A model generated the notes under the pieces. The model had not been told where the DNA came from. It searched no databases and saw only the letters and a program-made list of their open reading frames with translations. The translations under genes and the position numbers were made by a program. 64,000 nucleotides of DNA, from assembly GCF_040712315.1 (NCBI RefSeq), contig NC_134015.1, forward strand, positions 43,173,464-43,237,463. Direction: 5' to 3'. Source of the stretch: Castanea sativa. Taxonomy: Eukaryota > Streptophyta > Magnoliopsida > Fagales > Fagaceae. Shown here one piece after another: positions 60,204 through 64,000 of this stretch. Numbering within the stretch: position 1 is the stretch's first letter; the number at the start of each line of letters is the position of its first letter.

Positions 60204-62035
60204 TTAAGTCTTAAACTCATTTCTCATCCACACAGCACGAGTCTTTGGCCGTGAAGATGAAAATGCATATATCCAAGAATGTCTACTAAAGGATATATAA
60301 GAATTAAAATTCTCCTAAAATTCAGTTAAAAAGCTTAAAGCTTTTAATAACTCTCTAAACAAAGGTGTTGAACCTTAAGAGGGAACCTATAACCGTTTGG
60401 ACACTTGCTTATGAGGATACAACTCGATACAATTAGGATGAATGTATCCGAAAACACTACAATAGTGACAAACATGAGTAGTTTTTGAATTCCTAAACTT
60501 CCTAGAGTGAGGTCTAACAAAGGATTTAGAATTAGCTAAATCAGCTTTGGCTTTCATACATTCATCACCTTTCTCAAATCGGGGCACAAAGACAGTCTTT
60601 GATCCAGAAGCCTTGGAAGAGAAGGGACTTGAAGAGTTAACATATCCTAAGCCAGCCTTATCAGAACTAGGCTTTTGAGGACTCAATACCTCATCAAGGT
60701 TTGTACTAGACATCCTCTCTATTTGAGTTCTATCTTAACTAAGCTCAACCTCAAGATTCTTGACCCTCTCCTCTAATGAAGTGTTTTCCACAACAAGAGT
60801 CTTAACTAACCTTGTAGTCTAATCTAGTTTGACTAACAGTTCAATTTTTTCAATTTTTACCTCATTAAGCTCTTTTCTACAAAGATGTAAAGCCTTTTCA
60901 AATTTTATAAACTCAGTGCATAGTTTATCATAGGCTTCCTGAAAGTTCAATTTCTTGAGTACTTCATCATCAGAAGAATCCTAACTTTCACTAGCACTCT
61001 CCATAATCACCTTATTGGTTGTGGCAGTAAAAGTCATAAAGTGACCACATTCATCTACATACTCATCAGAAGAGTCATTCTCAGTATCACTCAAGGTAGC
61101 AACCAACCCTTTACCATTTGAATTGTTGTCCTTTTCCTTCATAAGATAGTTTGGGCACTCTATCCTCATATGACCAAAACCTTTGCACTCATGGAACTGG
61201 ATAAGGGGTTTCTCATTCTTGCACATCCTAGAGGATTTAGATTACCTAAAAGGCTTGTCCTTATCCTTTTTCCTATATTGAAGAAACTTAATAATCTCAT
61301 TAGCTATGAAGGTTAGATCCTCATCCTCATCATCATCTTCGTCTTCATCTTTGCTTTCATCTTCATCTTCATCTTCAGAGTCATCAATCTCTTCCTCTAT
61401 ACCCTTTAGAGCTAAGTTTTTTATCTTTCCACCTTTTCCCATTAAACTTAATCTCATCTCATAGGTTTGAAGGTTCCTTACAAGCTTAGTCAAAGGAATT
61501 TTATCAATGTCCATCACTTCTTCAATGGTAGTGATCTTGGCATGGAATCATTCAGGTAAGGACCTAAGGATTTTCCTAACAATTTTGGATTCTGCTATAG
61601 ATCCTCCGAGGTCGAAGGCAGAATTTACAATGTCATTGAGTTTAGCATAGAACTTATCAAATGTCTCATCTTCCTTCATCCTTATTTCTTCAAAACTACT
61701 AGTGAGTCTTTGAAGATTCACAGTTTTTACTACCTTGGTACCTTTATAGGCGGTCCTAAGGATGGTCCATGCTTCCTTGGCAACTTCCATGGATAATATT
61801 TTCTTGAATTACTCATTGGTCACTCTACAAAACAAAGCATTCAGTGCCCTACTTTTGAAATTTGCCGCTTTAATTGTTGCTTCAACATAATCCATTGACA
61901 CTTCCTTTGGCTTAATCCAGCCAACTTCAACAGCTTGCCGAACTTTTTCACCTAGAGCCTGCAAAAAAAACTTTCATATGAACTTTCAAGTATGCATAAT
62001 TAGTGCCATCAAATAAAGGAGGAATCAAAAGAGAT
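60204..62035 (-). pseudogene. R2 gag relic (unit 2, second copy)
   Basis: Retains the segment deleted at 52839 (KTVNLQRLTSSFEEI near 61710). The zinc knuckle reads FHECKGFGHMRIEC, so its first cysteine is lost. Stops after RSLPE, the lysine-rich region and SES as in the 30605 copy. Confidence 0.75.
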
Positions 62036-62237
62036 TGTCCATGATCAGAGTGTACCCACTCTGATACCACTTGTTGGGAAATTTATACCCCGGTTGATAG
62101 AATTAATAAGTTTTAAACCCAAGTTGACTTGAACAACATGTTTCTTGAAGTCTTACACTCATCCTAGATCTACCCAATTACAAGTAAAGTGCATTTTGTC
62201 AAAGGATTATCCAATTACATAAAATATGTCCCTAACA

Positions 62238-62832
62238 GCTTGTTGTTCTTATTACCTATAAAAGGAAATGTAGTTTATTATGAGTACTTGGGAAATTTGT
62301 ATTTATATTTTGTTTTAAATAATTAAGTACAGGATTCAGAGTTTTTCTATTTTGAATTATTGTTAGTTGCAAAACAGCGCAATGTGGAAATATTTGACAA
62401 TTTATTTTTCTGTTAGGTAAAAAATAATGAAAATAGTAGATGAGACTTAAAAGCGTTAGTTTCAAACCATTCTAAAAATGATGTGATTATTTTCAAATAG
62501 AGTAGAGTTGATACAATATATTATATTTTCAAAATTAAATTATCTATAATTTTTATATTACTTATTATAGATATTTTATAAATAATGTAATGTGTGGTTA
62601 GAATTTGTTTCTAGTGCTCCTTTCACTCAGTTTATCCTCTATACGTATTGAACGTACCAAAGATGAAACAGATATAAGTAAATCTGTCACTTACATTAAG
62701 AAAAATACGAAGATAACATAAAAATATGTATGTAATTTTATCCAAAACCTTACACTAAGAATTAGAAATAATTGTCAATGAAATAGATCATCTTTTTAGT
62801 TTTTACACAAACCTCCCCTCTCAAAGTATTGT
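62238..62832. repeat. Y spacer (unit 2, fourth copy)
   Basis: Partner of 32637-33233, no gene. Confidence 0.75.
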
Positions 62833-63120
62833 TGAAGTTGACCAAATGAACCGAAATGGTTCAACTAGACCAAATGGACTGAATTGAACTAGACAAAATG
62901 GACCGAATGGACTGAACTGAACCAGATAAAATGGATCGAATGGAAAAACAATTAGACCATAATAGACCGAAATGGAGCAAATGGACTGAAGTTGAGAGAA
63001 CAGACTAAAATGGATCGAATTGCACTAAAATGGAACGAATTGAATTGAAATGGACATAAATTGATAGAAATAGACCAAGTGAATGGAAGTGGACCTTAAT
63101 GGACCAAACTAGAGCGAAAT
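62833..63120. repeat. Z minisatellite, copy 8
   Basis: Closest to the copies at 2717 and 33234. Confidence 0.85.
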
Positions 63121-63203
63121 ACTATGCTAATGTGGCTCAATAGGAGCATGGCAACAACAAATTATACACTTTGGCTGTTAAATATAAAAATTTCTATCAT
63201 AAC

Positions 63204-63858
63204 TGTAAGGGACATGCGTCAGGCCCATTTCAGAGCCATGCTGACAATGTTGGGCAGCCAACATTAGAGGAGTGAGATCAGCCCGAGGACAAAGGAATTA
63301 CAAAAGACCCAATGCTCGAACCCATGATCCCAATTCATCATTAATGCACATTCAAGCACTCAAATTGGTGTTAGGCACAAGTTAAAAGTAATCTGACACA
63401 GTCAAATCAGTGGGAGCAACTGCTGATCCTTGATTCGATAAGGGGGAACTGTACAATAGACTCACAAGACCACTTAGATCCTAAACTCGGTAGGTCCCAC
63501 ACATGTGAGGGAGATTTTGTCAAAATGAAGGTCCTACTAACAAGAGAGTGTAAATAGGAAAGGAGGTAAAAGCAAAGGGGGTTGGAGAAATTGGGAGGTG
63601 AAAACATGAGAGGAACCAGAGTCATACATCGTGAATTTGAGATTCATCTCGGGGTGCAGGGGAACATACTCAGTCCAAGGATCATATCCTCGGCCTAAGC
63701 TTAGAATCAAAGGCGACAAACTGCATTCGTGGCTTAGCACATTGTAGTTAACAACTGCTCTTGGGACCTCGCATCATTGGTTAAAAATGTCCCTAATAAG
63801 AAAAAAAAAAAATGAGGGCCTAAGTCCAATCCTATAGTTTTTGGGTCTGGCCACTACA
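63204..63858 (-). mobile_element. Solo LTR, copy a''
   Basis: TGTAAGGG to CCACTACA. Marks the end of unit 2; same position in the unit as 3087 and 33603. Confidence 0.75.
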
Positions 63859-64000
63859 TTAACTTATATAAAAATTCTTTGGTGAGGTGGATTGCTAAGT
63901 AAAGAGAATTCTAATTTTTTTTATATAAATCTTAGAAAAATAAAAATAGAAATTTGTTTATATAAATGATTAGTGCACCATTTATAAATCATTAATCATG
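63859..64000 (+). repeat. X' module, start of unit 3
   Basis: Short-start X' sequence cut by the window edge, implying that the array continues. Confidence 0.8.

Larger units (their letters stand above)
58387..62237 (-). mobile_element. Gag-only retroelement R2 (unit 2, second copy), decayed
   Basis: Partner of 28796-32636, with the same 775-base LTR deletion (5' LTR remnant 62072-62237). Primer-binding site 62054-62069 has one mismatch. Confidence 0.75.

Overview
The window reads as AT-rich plant nuclear DNA. The evidence is short GT-AG introns, copia-type gag relics, tRNA-Met primer-binding sites, a plant-style secreted cysteine-rich peptide family, and no dense gene packing. The gag relics resemble gag-only elements I associate with woody rosids such as oaks, but that is memory, not proof of species.

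The only host genes I can support are five copies of one small two-exon gene. Four are intact (7834-8187, 20560-20931, 35508-35887, 50150-50525) and one is broken (5824-6163). Each intact copy encodes a 92-residue secreted defensin-like peptide. It has a hydrophobic leader, a phase-1 intron carrying a (TC)n microsatellite, eight cysteines spaced C-x5-C-x5-C-x3-C-x3-C-x4-C-x-C-x-C, and an unusual polar tail of 30 residues. The CxxxxDC ... NGxCxC framework recalls defensin-like and nodule-cysteine-rich (NCR/late nodulin) peptides.

The window is a two-level tandem repeat. The large unit is about 29.6-30.5 kb: tail of unit 0 at 1-3738, unit 1 at 3739-34252, unit 2 at 34253-63858, start of unit 3 at 63859-64000. 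Inside each unit a smaller cassette recurs: 5' flank with a roughly 320-base foldback element (X), peptide gene, 3' flank, degenerate gag-only LTR retroelement on the minus strand, AT-rich spacer (Y), 10-base minisatellite (Z), solo LTR, then X again. One slot per unit (1-1148, 27610-28795, 57199-58386) has kept the promoter-side flank but lost the gene to retroelement sequence at one shared breakpoint.

Units 1 and 2 differ by two large rearrangements. Unit 2 lost the broken gene copy by a homologous crossover between two X modules. Unit 1 lost about 1.9 kb of Y-Z-LTR-X by an illegitimate deletion with scrambled filler at 15880-15960. Everything else appears to be decayed transposon sequence: eight solo LTRs of one family, two families of gag-only elements, a fragment of a third element with its polypurine tract, and one LTR that replaced the promoter of the broken copy. 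I saw no tRNA, rRNA, CRISPR or intact transposase or polymerase gene.
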